From contig NZ_JAIQDW010000008.1 of the NCBI RefSeq assembly GCF_020026925.1, positions 124,001 through 188,000 of the forward strand: a DNA stretch of 64,000 bases, written 5' to 3'. Positions 52,516-61,222 of this stretch are shown here, piece by piece; the stretch's first letter is position 1; each line of letters opens with the position of its first letter. The notes beneath the pieces were generated by a model. That model saw only the letters and a program-made list of their open reading frames with translations. It did no database searches and was not told the origin of the DNA. The stretch is from Flavobacterium hibisci (GTDB lineage Bacteria; Bacteroidota; Bacteroidia; Flavobacteriales; Flavobacteriaceae). The translations under genes were made by a program, and so were the position numbers.

Positions 52516-53223
52516 TTACATTTTAAGGTAAAAATCTTTTGTTAATTCAATATAATCCTTTGTATAAACATGTCTGTCAGTTTCGATAATTAATTCATCG
52601 ATTTCGGTTTCCGGATTTTCGTTCCGGCTAAAAGCCAGTAAACTGCGTTTGATTTCTGAAGTTGGGGTTCCTTTTACGTGTGTAATTTTTGTTGGATATA
52701 ATTCAGCTTCTTTGGCTAAAGCTATAAAGTTTTTTTCTTCTTTGAATGGAAGGATCACTGCAAATATTCCATTTTCTGAAAGCAATAAGTCCGCTGCTTC
52801 AACCAATTCTTCAAAAGGCATTGCATCCTGAAAACGCGCTAAATCGCGTTGTTCATTTTCGGTTTTATAATCTTCAGAGTAAAAAGGAGGATTAGAGACA
52901 ATCAAATCGTATTCATCTTCCGGTTCTTCAATAAATTCGTCTAAACCGGCATGAAAACAGAATAATCTATCACTCCAGGGTGAGTTTTCGAAATTTTCTA
53001 CCGCTTGTTCGTAAGCATCCTCGTCAATTTCCAGTGCATCGATTTGTTGTGCTTGGCTCCTTTGAGCAAGCATTAAAGCGATGACTCCGGTTCCTGCACC
53101 AATATCTAAAACACTAAACGGATTATGTTTTATTGGAGCCCAGGCGCCTAACAAAACACCATCGGTTCCAACTTTCATTGCTGTTTTGTCTTGTTGAACA
53201 GAAAATTGTTTGAATTGAAACAT
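52516..53223 (-). CDS. trmN6: tRNA1(Val) (adenine37-N6)-methyltransferase
   Basis: From the ATG at 53223 this is a 235-residue Rossmann-fold methyltransferase: motif I VLDIGAGTGVIALMLAQR binds SAM and motif IV SNPPFYSED is the catalytic NPPF of N6-adenine methylases. The N-terminal FKQFSVQQDKTAMKVGTDGVLLGAW is the YfiC/TrmN6 signature. It modifies A37 of tRNA-Val in E. coli relatives. A longer reading of 24 codons upstream runs through the AATTCCAAATT repeat and is unlikely. Confidence 0.9.
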   Translation of the reverse strand: MFQFKQFSVQQDKTAMKVGTDGVLLGAWAPIKHNPFSVLDIGAGTGVIALMLAQRSQAQQIDALEIDEDAYEQAVENFENSPWSDRLFCFHAGLDEFIEEPEDEYDLIVSNPPFYSEDYKTENEQRDLARFQDAMPFEELVEAADLLLSENGIFAVILPFKEEKNFIALAKEAELYPTKITHVKGTPTSEIKRSLLAFSRNENPETEIDELIIETDRHVYTKDYIELTKDFYLKM

Positions 53224-53305
53224 AAAATAAAATTCCAAATTTTTTAAATTCCAAATTCCAATTTGAAAGGGGAATTTCAATAAAAGAAATTCCAAATTCC
53301 AAATG
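53224..53305. repeat. AATTCCAAATT spacer repeat
   Basis: Words AAATTCCAAATT occur four times with their complement AATTTGAAAGGGGAATTT in between, making a self-complementary spacer. A related stretch lies at 53812-53872 and another at 35706-35790. Confidence 0.55.
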
Positions 53306-53359
53306 CAACACGGATTAAATTATGTAGTTTGAACTGCAAAAATAAGATTAAAATCTCAA

Positions 53360-53711
53360 TTAATTATTTTGTTGTTTTGTGATTATGGCTGATAGAATTT
53401 TTCGTAATTCTTCTACTTCGAATAGTAAAGAATCTGATAGTATTCTTTGGTCGGGATTTAATTCATGCAATAGTCGTAACCAGAATTTAGATTCTTTTGC
53501 TTCTTTTCGAGAGATTTTAAGTCTAAAGATTAAATCTTTGTCTCCAAGTTTTTCATTTGCTTCATATAATTTGCACCCACAGAACCTGAGGATCTAACTA
53601 ATTGTTTTCCATCTTCAATATTGGATGTTGTTTTAGGTAAGTTTTAATATAAGTTCGGCATTCTTTTGCAAACAGGAAAGTCCTTTCCTCTAAATCGTAA
53701 GGTTTATTCAT
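53360..53711 (-). pseudogene. four-helix-bundle (23S rRNA-intervening-sequence-type) protein, two frameshifts
   Basis: The minus strand starts MNKPYDLEERTFLFAKECRTYIKT at 53711, then must shift frame to read TTSNIEDGKQLVRSSGSVGANY, and shift again to read EANEKLGDKDLIFRLKISRK and ESKFWLRLLHELNPDQRIL ending with IITKQQNN and stop at 53360. The three pieces together make a normal four-helix-bundle protein of about 116 residues, as found in many Bacteroidota, but each junction lacks one base (about 53644-53655 and near 53567). It is thus a decayed gene, unless the sequence has two errors. Confidence 0.75.
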
Positions 53712-53811
53712 AGTGAAAATTCGAATATTGAAATCTCAAATACCGATAAAGATATAATAATATTTTAAAAATAAGTTTTTTCCTTCAAATTAATATAAGG
53801 GAAATATTTGC

Positions 53812-53872
53812 TATTCCAAATTAGAATTTCCTTTTTCAGTTTGGAATTTGGAATTTAAAAAAATTGGAATTT
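53812..53872. repeat. AATTCCAAATT spacer repeat next to rimM
   Basis: ATTCCAAATTAGAATTTCC and GTTTGGAATTTGGAATTT pair with each other around a CTTTTTCA centre. It is located just past the rimM stop codon and could act in mRNA 3'-end formation. Same family as 53224-53305. Confidence 0.5.
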
Positions 53873-53874
53873 AC

Positions 53875-54399
53875 TTAAAGATACATCTCCACCAATCCTT
53901 CTGGCAGATCCATAATGACTTTTTTATTGTCCCGATCAATTTTTACAAGAAAATGATCAATCATCGGAACTAGTATTTCAACTTCGCCATTTAAAACTTC
54001 GAAAAGAGGTTGTGCAGAAGAATCATTAATAGAAGTTATTTTTCCGAAAACACCTAAACGCTGGTCTTCAATTTCAAAGCCAATAACTTCGTGGAAATAA
54101 AATTTGTTGCCGGAAAGTTTTGGCAACATAGTTAAAGGAAGATAGACACCATTTCCAACTAAGGCATCAGCGTCTTCTTCTGTATTTACATCTTCAAAAC
54201 GAACTCTTAAAAAGTCGTTTTTGTGTAAAGAACTTGTTTCAATAAAAAAAGGAACCAGATGTTTGTTGTGATCAACAAACACTGATTCCAGATTTTCGTA
54301 TAACTCAGGTTCGTCTGTATCTAAATAGATCAGTACTTCACCTTTGAAACTAAATTTTTTAGCGATTTTACCTAAATAAAAACATTCTTCTTTATGCAT
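53875..54399 (-). CDS. rimM: ribosome maturation factor RimM
   Basis: This 174-residue protein is RimM, which binds ribosomal protein S19 during 30S head assembly. The N-terminal RimM domain starts CFYLGKIAKKFSFKGEVLIYLDTDEPELYENLESVFVD and the C-terminal PRC-barrel contains LSGNKFYFHEVIGFEIEDQRLGVFGKI and DHFLVKIDRDNKKVIMDLPEGLVEMYL. Length is normal. It follows rpsP by 15 bp, the conserved rpsP-rimM pairing. Confidence 0.95.
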   Translation of the reverse strand: MHKEECFYLGKIAKKFSFKGEVLIYLDTDEPELYENLESVFVDHNKHLVPFFIETSSLHKNDFLRVRFEDVNTEEDADALVGNGVYLPLTMLPKLSGNKFYFHEVIGFEIEDQRLGVFGKITSINDSSAQPLFEVLNGEVEILVPMIDHFLVKIDRDNKKVIMDLPEGLVEMYL

Positions 54400-54414
54400 T
54401 ATCGCCAGCTAAAA

Positions 54415-54984
54415 TTATGCTTCAGTTGTTTCGTTATTCTCTTCAGCAGCAGGAGCTTCTTCAGTAGTAGCTTCAACTTCAGCAACTTCTTCTGTAGCCT
54501 CTGCAGCATTTGCAGCAGCGATAGCATCAGCTTCAGCCTGAGCTGCAGCAGCTAAACGTTTTGCATTAACTTCTTGTTCTGCTTTTAAAGCTTTAGCTTT
54601 AACATCAGCTTGTGCTTTTGATAAACCGTCTTTTTTAGCATCAACTTTTCCAGCTTTAGCCTCTAACCAAGCAGCTAATTTTGCATCTGCCTGCTCTTGA
54701 GTCAAAGCTCCTTTACGGATACCTCCATCAAGGTGGTGTTTCAATAAAGCACCTTTGTAAGAAAGGATCGCTCTTGCAGTATCAGTTGGCTGAGCACCAT
54801 TGTGCAACCATTTTACTGCACTATCAAGGTTTAAGTCGATAGTTGCCGGGTTAGTGTTTGGATTGTAAGTACCGATTTTCTCTAAGTATTTACCATCTCT
54901 TTTTGAGCGTGCATCTGCAGCTACAACCCAGTAAAAAGGTTTTCCTTTTTTACCGTGTCTTTGTAATCTAATTTTTACTGACAT
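54415..54984 (-). CDS. rpsP: 30S ribosomal protein S16 with acidic/Ala-rich C-terminal extension
   Basis: The first 85 residues are S16 (MSVKIRLQRHGKKGKPFYWVVAADARSKRDGKYLEKIGTYNPN ... VKWLHNGAQPTDTARAILS). About 100 further residues form an Ala/Glu/Lys-rich tail (KAEQEVNAKRLAAAAQAEADAIAAANAAEATEEVAEVEATTEEAPAAEENNETTEA), likely helical then disordered. Long S16 tails are common in Bacteroidota. It is co-transcribed with rimM. A small hairpin GAGGT/ACCTC sits in the leader. Confidence 0.96.
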   Translation of the reverse strand: MSVKIRLQRHGKKGKPFYWVVAADARSKRDGKYLEKIGTYNPNTNPATIDLNLDSAVKWLHNGAQPTDTARAILSYKGALLKHHLDGGIRKGALTQEQADAKLAAWLEAKAGKVDAKKDGLSKAQADVKAKALKAEQEVNAKRLAAAAQAEADAIAAANAAEATEEVAEVEATTEEAPAAEENNETTEA

Positions 54985-55001
54985 AATCGTATGATTAAAT
55001 T

Positions 55002-55067
55002 TTGAGGTACTCGACCTCTGTTAATTAAGGGCGCAAAGATATAATTTTTTTCTGAATTGTAGTCCAA
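55002..55067 (-). promoter_or_regulatory. rpsP promoter and leader hairpin
   Basis: On the minus strand TTG (55067-55065), 23 bp, TATCTTTG (55041-55034) is a promoter match at the upper spacing limit. In the leader, GAGGT-CGAGT-ACCTC (55016-55002) makes a small stem-loop 18 nt before the ATG, possibly a ribosomal-protein feedback site; this is speculative. Confidence 0.4.
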
Positions 55068-55221
55068 AAACAGATTAAATAAAAAAGGAAAAAATTGATG
55101 TATTTTTTGATTTTTTTTTGATTCCGGCTTTAAAAATCAAAATAAAAGCATAAATAAACTAATCTGTAGTAGATTACAGAAAAATAAAGCTACATTTGTT
55201 TATTATTATAAATAAGTATAT

Positions 55222-55572
55222 ATGAACATTTTTGTGGGAAGCCTTCCATTCAGTATTGAGGAAGCAGATTTAAGAGAGTCTTTCGAGGCTTACGGAGCGG
55301 TAGATTCAGTAAAAATTATTACTGATAAATTTACCGGAAGAAGCAAAGGATTTGGTTTTGTTGAGATGCCAAACGACGCGGAAGCTCAAAAAGCAATTGA
55401 TGAATTGAACGGAGCTGTTGTTTCAGGTCGTGCAATTGTGGTTAATAAATCTGAGCCGAAACCTGAAGGAGAAAGAAGAAGCTTCAATAACAACCGTGGA
55501 GGAGATTCTCGCGGAGGTTACGGAAACAACCGTGGTGGAAATGACCGTGGTGGAAACAGAGGAGGATATTAA
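55222..55572 (+). CDS. RRM-domain glycine-rich RNA-binding protein
   Basis: This 116-residue protein has one RNA recognition motif (residues 1-82) with RNP2 NIFVGSLPF and RNP1 KGFGFVEM (42-49), then a Gly/Arg/Asn-rich tail (GGDSRGGYGNNRGGNDRGGN) like eukaryotic and cyanobacterial glycine-rich RBPs. It likely binds single-stranded RNA and may act as an RNA chaperone. A -10 match TACATTTG (55191-55198) lies 24 bp before the ATG, so the leader is short. Confidence 0.93.
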   Translation: MNIFVGSLPFSIEEADLRESFEAYGAVDSVKIITDKFTGRSKGFGFVEMPNDAEAQKAIDELNGAVVSGRAIVVNKSEPKPEGERRSFNNNRGGDSRGGYGNNRGGNDRGGNRGGY

Positions 55573-55591
55573 TATTTTTTTCTAAATATAT

Positions 55592-55624
55592 AAAAGGGAT
55601 CAATTTACATTGATCCCTTTTTTT
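55592..55624 (+). terminator. terminator of the RRM gene
   Basis: AAAAGGGATCAAT and ATTGATCCCTTTT form a 13-bp stem with a 4-nt loop and a T7 run. Confidence 0.9.
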
Positions 55625-55692
55625 GTTTCATGTTTTATTTGTTTCAGATTTCACGTTCCAGTAGTAACCTGAAACTTGAAGCCTGAAACAAA
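55625..55692. repeat. TTTCA/TGAAA spacer repeat after leuB
   Basis: GTTTCATGTTTTATTTGTTT and CAGATTTCACGTTCC on the left face AACCTGAAACTTGAAGCCTG on the right. Word order and palindromic layout match the sucA-sucB spacer (29298-29361), so these are two members of one dispersed repeat family. Confidence 0.55.
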
Positions 55693-55703
55693 AAAACAAC
55701 TAA

Positions 55704-56759
55704 TTATACGTTCGCAGCTAACCAGTCACCTACTTCTTTGGTTCCGTATGCTTTGCCTCCATCAGCTAAATCTTCAGTAACTACTCCGGCTTCTAAAGCT
55801 TTGTTTACAGCATCTCTCATTGCTTTTCCTTCTTCCATCAATCCGAAGTTTTCGAACATCATAGCAGCAGATAAAACAGTAGCCATTGGGTTAGCAATAT
55901 TCAATCCTGTAGCTTGTGGATAAGAACCGTGGATAGGCTCAAACAAAGATACTTCAGCTCCCATCGATGCAGAAGGCATTAATCCCATTGAACCAGAAAT
56001 TACAGAAGCTTCATCTGTTAAAATGTCTCCAAATAAGTTCTCGGTAATCAATACATCATAAGAGTTTGGCCATTGTACCAAACGCATCGCAACCGCATCC
56101 ACAAATTCGTAGCTTACTTCTACTTCCGGATAATCTTTTTCCATTGCCTGAACAGTTTCTCTCCATAAACGGGATGTTTCCAAAACGTTTGCTTTATCAA
56201 CGCAGCATAATTTTTTAGAACGTGTCATGGCTAATTCGAAACCTTTTTTAGCTAAACGCTGTACTTCGGCTCTTGTGTAAACACAGTTGTCAAAAGCAGT
56301 ATCTCCGTTGTCTTTTCTTCCTTTTTCACCAAAGTAAATCCCGCCTGTTAATTCTCTTAAGAAAACTAAGTCAGTTCCTTCGATTCTTTCTCTTTTCAAT
56401 GGAGATTTGTCCAATAAAGACGGGAATGTAAATGTTGGTCTTACGTTTGCGAATAGACCTAATGCTTTACGCATTTTCAACAAACCTTGTTCCGGACGTA
56501 CAGGCGCAGAAGGATCGTTATCATATTTAGGGTGTCCAATCGCTCCAAAAAGAACAGCATCAGCATTTTTACAAATTTCGTGTGTAGCATCCGGATAGGG
56601 CTCACCTACTGCATCAATTGCAGCAGCACCGGTTAAAGCTGGTTTCCAGGTGATTTCATGTCCAAATTTTTTGGCAACAGCATCTGATACTTTTACTGCC
56701 TGATCAATTACTTCTGGTCCGATTCCGTCTCCGGCTAAAAGGGCTATGTTAAATTTCAT
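55704..56759 (-). CDS. leuB: 3-isopropylmalate dehydrogenase
   Basis: This 351-residue enzyme oxidises and decarboxylates 3-isopropylmalate in leucine synthesis, using NAD. The start [24 protein letters not shown], the substrate/NAD region [16 protein letters not shown], and [27 protein letters not shown] match the isocitrate/isopropylmalate dehydrogenase family. It is the last gene of leuCDAB, and a TTTCA-type repeat follows. Confidence 0.97.
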   Translation of the reverse strand: MKFNIALLAGDGIGPEVIDQAVKVSDAVAKKFGHEITWKPALTGAAAIDAVGEPYPDATHEICKNADAVLFGAIGHPKYDNDPSAPVRPEQGLLKMRKALGLFANVRPTFTFPSLLDKSPLKRERIEGTDLVFLRELTGGIYFGEKGRKDNGDTAFDNCVYTRAEVQRLAKKGFELAMTRSKKLCCVDKANVLETSRLWRETVQAMEKDYPEVEVSYEFVDAVAMRLVQWPNSYDVLITENLFGDILTDEASVISGSMGLMPSASMGAEVSLFEPIHGSYPQATGLNIANPMATVLSAAMMFENFGLMEEGKAMRDAVNKALEAGVVTEDLADGGKAYGTKEVGDWLAANV

Positions 56760-56808
56760 TTTATTGATATTATGGGTTTATTTACTATTTCGATTATTTA
56801 TTTAAGTT

Positions 56809-58332
56809 TTACTGCGTGATGACATTCAGCATTTTCTGAGTAGCAATAATAGCTGCCACCGTCTGATCCGAATCTAATCCTCGGGTTTTGAATTCTTTTC
56901 CGTTATTTACCCATGTAATAATAGTTTCGCATAAAGCATCTGAACTACTTCCGGGAGGGATTCGCACTGCATAATCAATCAATTTTGGAAGTGTTAGTTT
57001 TTTGCTTTTGTAAATCTTGGTCAATGCATTCATAAAGGCGTCAAACTGACCGTCGCCCTGCGCATTTTCTTCAATAATCTCATCATTGATTTTTAAGCAC
57101 AAGGTGGTTGAAGGACGCATTCCTTTTGAGTGTACTAATATATAAGATTCGATTTTGATCTTTTCTTCGTAAGTATGGCTGTCCAGAACATCTGAAATAA
57201 TGTATGGAAGATCTTCCTTCGTTACGGTTTCTTTTTTGTCGCCCAATTCGATAATCCTTTGGGTAACCAATTTCAAATCTTCGTTGTTTAGTTTTAACCC
57301 TAATTCCTGAAGGTTCTTTTCGATATTGGCTTTTCCGGAAGTTTTTCCTAGAGCATATTTACGTTTTCTTCCAAAGCGTTCCGGAAGAAGATCGTTAAAA
57401 TATAAATTGTTTTTGTTGTCACCATCGGCATGAATTCCGGCAGTCTGTGTAAAAACATTATCACCTACAATTGGTTTGTTGGCTGGAATTCTGTATCCTG
57501 TAAAAGTTTCAACTAATTTGCTTACAGAATACAAAGAAGTTTCTTTAATGTTGATCCTTACTTCTGGCAGGTAATCATTGATTACGGCAACAGTGCTTTC
57601 AAGCGGAGCGTTTCCGGCGCGTTCACCCATTCCGTTTACCGTTACGTGAAGTCCGTTTATACCGGCTTTTATAGCTTCCATAACATTAGCAACACTTAAA
57701 TCGTAATCGTTATGAGCGTGAAAGTCAAAATGAGTATTGGGATATTTTGCTGTAATAGTCGAAATAAATTCGAAAGCCTGAGATGGAATCAAGACTCCCA
57801 AAGTGTCTGGAAGCAGAATTCTTTTTACAGGTTGCTGCGTTAAGAAATCTAAATATTGAAAAACATATTCAGGAGAATTACGCATTCCGTTGCTCCAGTC
57901 TTCCAGGTAAACATTAGTTTCAATATTATTTTCTTTTGCTAACGCTATTGTTTGGGCTATTTCAGAAAAGTGTTGTTCCGGAGTTTTTTTTAATTGATGT
58001 GTCAGGTGGTTCAGAGAGCCTTTCGTCAATAAATTCTGGACTTTGGCACCTGATTTTTTCATCCAGTCTATAGAAAGGCCGCCGTCAACAAAAGTAAGGA
58101 CTTCAATTCTGCCGGTGTATCCTTTTTCTTCGGCCCACGACATAATGCCGCTGACCCCCTGAAATTCGCCTTCACTCACACGTGCTGAAGCAATTTCGAT
58201 TCTGTCAATATTTAATTCTTCCAGCAATAATTGTGCAATGGTCAGTTTTTCTGCAGCAGAAAAAGATACTCCTGAGGTTTGTTCACCATCACGGAGCGTT
58301 GTATCCATTATTTCAATTTTTCTTTTTTCCAT
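56809..58332 (-). CDS. leuA: 2-isopropylmalate synthase (or citramalate synthase)
   Basis: With the ATG at 58332 this is a 507-residue DRE-TIM enzyme: IEIMDTTLRDGEQTSGVSF binds the metal and acceptor keto acid, DFHAHNDYDLSVANVMEAIKAGINGLHVTVNGMGERAGNAPLE is the HxH and GxGERAGNA region. The C-terminal 130 residues form the regulatory LeuA dimer domain that senses leucine or isoleucine. Position with leuBCD favours leucine synthesis, but related Bacteroidota enzymes act as citramalate synthases; sequence reading alone does not settle this. The longer 5' reading (to 58416) is unlikely. Confidence 0.88.
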   Translation of the reverse strand: MEKRKIEIMDTTLRDGEQTSGVSFSAAEKLTIAQLLLEELNIDRIEIASARVSEGEFQGVSGIMSWAEEKGYTGRIEVLTFVDGGLSIDWMKKSGAKVQNLLTKGSLNHLTHQLKKTPEQHFSEIAQTIALAKENNIETNVYLEDWSNGMRNSPEYVFQYLDFLTQQPVKRILLPDTLGVLIPSQAFEFISTITAKYPNTHFDFHAHNDYDLSVANVMEAIKAGINGLHVTVNGMGERAGNAPLESTVAVINDYLPEVRINIKETSLYSVSKLVETFTGYRIPANKPIVGDNVFTQTAGIHADGDNKNNLYFNDLLPERFGRKRKYALGKTSGKANIEKNLQELGLKLNNEDLKLVTQRIIELGDKKETVTKEDLPYIISDVLDSHTYEEKIKIESYILVHSKGMRPSTTLCLKINDEIIEENAQGDGQFDAFMNALTKIYKSKKLTLPKLIDYAVRIPPGSSSDALCETIITWVNNGKEFKTRGLDSDQTVAAIIATQKMLNVITQ

Positions 58333-58460
58333 ATTAAATATGAGATGACTTTTGTGTGATTTGATAAGTATCGAATCAAATTTTGTAAAATTGTAAAAAG
58401 CAGTTATGAAGCCCAACTTAAGAATTGAAACTTACATAACTGCATTTGAGTTGGTTGTGT

Positions 58461-59057
58461 TTAGTAAGGAAGCTTATCAGCGAAAGCTTTAATATCTTCC
58501 TTAATGTTTTGTAAATAATCAATATCATCAAACCCATTGATCATATTGTTCTTTTTGTATCCGTTGATCGCAAATGATTCCTGTTCACCTGTTGACAATA
58601 AAGTAATAGTCTGAGCCGGAAGATTGATTTCTAATTCTGTTTTTGGATCAGCTTCGATAGCTTTGAAAATGTTTTCCAAAAATTCAGGGCTGATTTGTAC
58701 TGGTAAAACACCAATATTTAAACAGTTTCCTTTGAAGATGTCAGCAAAGAAAGAAGAAACTACTGCACGAAATCCGTAATCGTAAACCGCCCATGCAGCG
58801 TGCTCCCTAGAAGATCCAGAACCGAAGTTTTTTCCTCCTACAAGGATTTTTCCGCTGTAAGTTGGGTTGTTTAAAACGAAATCTGCTTTTGGGGTATCGT
58901 CACCATTATATCTCCAGTCTCTGAAAAGGTTGTCTCCAAAACCTTCACGTTTTGTCGCTTTCAGGAAACGAGCCGGGATGATTTGATCTGTATCTACGTT
59001 CTCAATTGGCAGTGGCACTGCACTGCTGGTAAGTATATTAAATTTATCGTATGCCAT
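58461..59057 (-). CDS. leuD: 3-isopropylmalate dehydratase small subunit
   Basis: This 198-residue aconitase-swivel domain pairs with LeuC to isomerise isopropylmalate. Visible: VPLPIENVDTDQIIPARFLKATKREGFGDNLF, NFGSGSSREHAAWAVYDYGFRAVVSSFFADIFKGNCLNIGVLP, the signature of LeuD-type swivel domains. It lies between leuC and leuA. Confidence 0.97.
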   Translation of the reverse strand: MAYDKFNILTSSAVPLPIENVDTDQIIPARFLKATKREGFGDNLFRDWRYNGDDTPKADFVLNNPTYSGKILVGGKNFGSGSSREHAAWAVYDYGFRAVVSSFFADIFKGNCLNIGVLPVQISPEFLENIFKAIEADPKTELEINLPAQTITLLSTGEQESFAINGYKKNNMINGFDDIDYLQNIKEDIKAFADKLPY

Positions 59058-59063
59058 TTTAAT

Positions 59064-59096
59064 TTTAGATTTTTGGATTTTAGATTTTAGATTTTC
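59064..59096 (-). repeat. TTTAGATTTT spacer iterations (leuC-leuD)
   Basis: Tandem words TTTTAGATTTTTGGATTTTA and GATTTTAGATTTTC fill the first part of the leuC-leuD spacer. It is a short simple repeat of the kind found in other spacers of this window; no function is evident. Confidence 0.4.
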
Positions 59097-59163
59097 TGAA
59101 AGCGAGAATCTTTATTAACCTAAAAACAATTTTAATTGATTTTGAAATTGTTATTGCACTTGA

Positions 59164-60558
59164 CTAGAACAATTCTCTCGGGTCAGTCAATTTTCCTGTT
59201 ACAGCCGCTGCTGCTGCCATAATTGGACTTGCTAAAAGCGTTCTGGAACCAGGACCCTGACGACCTTCAAAGTTTCTGTTTGAAGTACTTACTGCATATT
59301 TTCCAGCAGGAACTTTATCGTCGTTCATTGCTAAACAAGCAGAACATCCAGGCTGACGTAATACGAAACCAGCTTCTGTCAAAATATCTAAAATTCCTTC
59401 TTCTTTAATTTGTGCTTCAACTACGTGAGATCCAGGAACTAACCAGGCAGTAACATTATCCGCTTTTTTTCTTCCTTTTACAATTTCGGCGAAAGCTCTA
59501 AAATCTTCAATACGTCCGTTTGTACAGCTTCCTAAGAAAACGTAATCGATTTGTTTTCCGATCATTACGTCGTCTTCGTTGAAGCCCATGTAAGCTAACG
59601 ATTTTTTGTACGTTTCCTCGCCGCCTTCAACTTCTTTAGCGTTCGGGATATGTTTGGTGATACCAATTCCCATTCCAGGATTAGTACCGTAAGTAATCAT
59701 TGGTTCGATATCTTCAGCTCTGATGTTTAATTCAGCATCAAAAACAGCATCTGGATCTGTTTTAAGTGTTTTCCAGTATTCAACAGCTTTAGTCCAGGCT
59801 TCTCCTTTTGGAGCATATAATCTTCCTTCTAAGAAATCGAAAGTAGTCTGGTCAGGAGCGATCATTCCGCCACGAGCGCCCATTTCGATACTTAGGTTAC
59901 AAACTGTCATACGGCCTTCCATAGTCATGTTTTCAAAAACATTACCTGCGTATTCAACAAAGTAACCTGTTCCTCCAGAAGTAGTTAATTGAGCAATAAT
60001 ATAAAGCGCAACGTCTTTTGGTCCAACTCCTTTACTTAGTTGTCCGTTTACGTTGATACGCATTTTCTTTGGTTTAGGCTGCATAATACATTGCGTAGAA
60101 AGCACCATTTCAACCTCAGAGGTTCCGATACCAAAAGCAATAGCTCCAAAAGCACCGTGAGTAGATGTATGTGAATCCCCGCATACAATAGTAGCGCCTG
60201 GCAAAGTAATTCCGTTTTCAGGACCAACTACGTGTACAATTCCATTTTTTTGGTGACCTAATCCCCAGTGCGAAATTCCGTATTCATTCGCATTGTCTTC
60301 AAGAGCTTTCAGCTGGTTTGCAGATAAAGGATCCTGAACAGGCAGGTGTTGGTTTATGGTTGGTGTATTGTGGTCAGCAGTTGCAAAAGTACGTTCCGGG
60401 TATAAAACGTTAACGCCTCTTGATTTTAATCCTAAAAAAGCAACAGGACTCGTAACTTCATGAATGAAATGACGGTCAATAAAAAACACATCTGGTCCAT
60501 CTTCAATTTTACGCACAACGTGTGAATCCCATACTTTGTCAAATAATGTCTTACTCAT
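59164..60558 (-). CDS. leuC: 3-isopropylmalate dehydratase large subunit
   Basis: This 464-residue aconitase-like subunit carries the 4Fe-4S cluster: ligands are seen as [14 protein letters not shown] and GCSACLAMN (Cys of SCTNG and CSAC). [32 protein letters not shown] and [13 protein letters not shown] match the family. It is the first gene of leuCDAB and has a promoter match 62-92 bp upstream. Confidence 0.98.
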   Translation of the reverse strand: MSKTLFDKVWDSHVVRKIEDGPDVFFIDRHFIHEVTSPVAFLGLKSRGVNVLYPERTFATADHNTPTINQHLPVQDPLSANQLKALEDNANEYGISHWGLGHQKNGIVHVVGPENGITLPGATIVCGDSHTSTHGAFGAIAFGIGTSEVEMVLSTQCIMQPKPKKMRINVNGQLSKGVGPKDVALYIIAQLTTSGGTGYFVEYAGNVFENMTMEGRMTVCNLSIEMGARGGMIAPDQTTFDFLEGRLYAPKGEAWTKAVEYWKTLKTDPDAVFDAELNIRAEDIEPMITYGTNPGMGIGITKHIPNAKEVEGGEETYKKSLAYMGFNEDDVMIGKQIDYVFLGSCTNGRIEDFRAFAEIVKGRKKADNVTAWLVPGSHVVEAQIKEEGILDILTEAGFVLRQPGCSACLAMNDDKVPAGKYAVSTSNRNFEGRQGPGSRTLLASPIMAAAAAVTGKLTDPRELF

Positions 60559-60620
60559 TTTTTATTTTTTTTAATTGTAATTTATATAATCACAGCATTC
60601 CTGTTCATATAATAGCAAAA

Positions 60621-60650
60621 CAAAAGTAAAAAAAGATACAAAATCGTCAA
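60621..60650 (-). promoter_or_regulatory. promoter of the leuCDAB operon
   Basis: On the minus strand TTG (60650-60648), 19 bp, TACTTTTG (60628-60621) is a full consensus match. The leader to leuC is about 55 nt. No leucine-rich leader peptide or attenuator hairpin was recognised. Confidence 0.65.
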
Positions 60651-60658
60651 TTTTAATA

Positions 60659-61222
60659 TTTCATTATATACGATGCCCAAACTAAAAACAAATTAAAAAT
60701 GTGCTTTTGTGCACTCAGTTTTGACGGAATAATGATACAGGAACTGATTTTGAAATTCCTTTTTAAGCCTAAATTTTACCTGATTGGTTTTAATTTTAAT
60801 AGTTTGCAAATTTATCTCAAAAACCCTATAAAATGTATTGTTTAATTAAAAAAAATGTAACAAATCGGATTAAAATAGTAATAATTATTAGTTTTAATTT
60901 CTTTTTGTAAAGCTTGGTTTTTTAATTTTTTGGTGTTTTTTGAGCTGTTTTTTATTAGTTATTTAGATTCAATAAAACACCTTAATACTACGACATCCAA
61001 GAAGTGAAATTTTATGAAATTTTACATATTTTAAGATAAAACCTGATATCTTCATAAGAATCTCTTTTACTTGAAATTTCCATTTTCTGTCTCCCAAAAA
61101 AAGCGTAAATTTGAATTCCTTCCAGTTTTCATTTCGACTTTTAGTATGTTTCATGTTGTCAGTATTTTGCAATGTGAAAGTTTGGGAATTTGGAACTTTA
61201 ATATTTGACTTTTAACAACTTT
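60659..61222. other. long non-coding stretch between leuC and dnaE
   Basis: Apart from the leuC promoter at one end, the 560 bp hold no credible gene. An open frame on the minus strand (60969-61172, 67 codons) has no family-like features and an atypical composition and was not accepted. An A/T-rich segment 60840-60960 and a weak -10-like word AATATTTG (61200-61207) near dnaE are seen. Confidence 0.55.

Noticed and set aside
53379-53597. 72-codon plus-strand open frame
   Set aside because: It is the complement of the broken four-helix-bundle gene on the minus strand, whose residues are clearly protein-like.
60559-60650. Leucine leader peptide or attenuator before leuC
   Set aside because: No short reading frame with leucine codons and no alternative hairpins were seen in the 55-nt leader.
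60969-61172. 67-codon open frame on the minus strand between leuC and dnaE
   Set aside because: No recognisable motif, no promoter or spacing that favours it, and residue composition (Lys/Phe/Ile from AT-rich sequence) as expected by chance.
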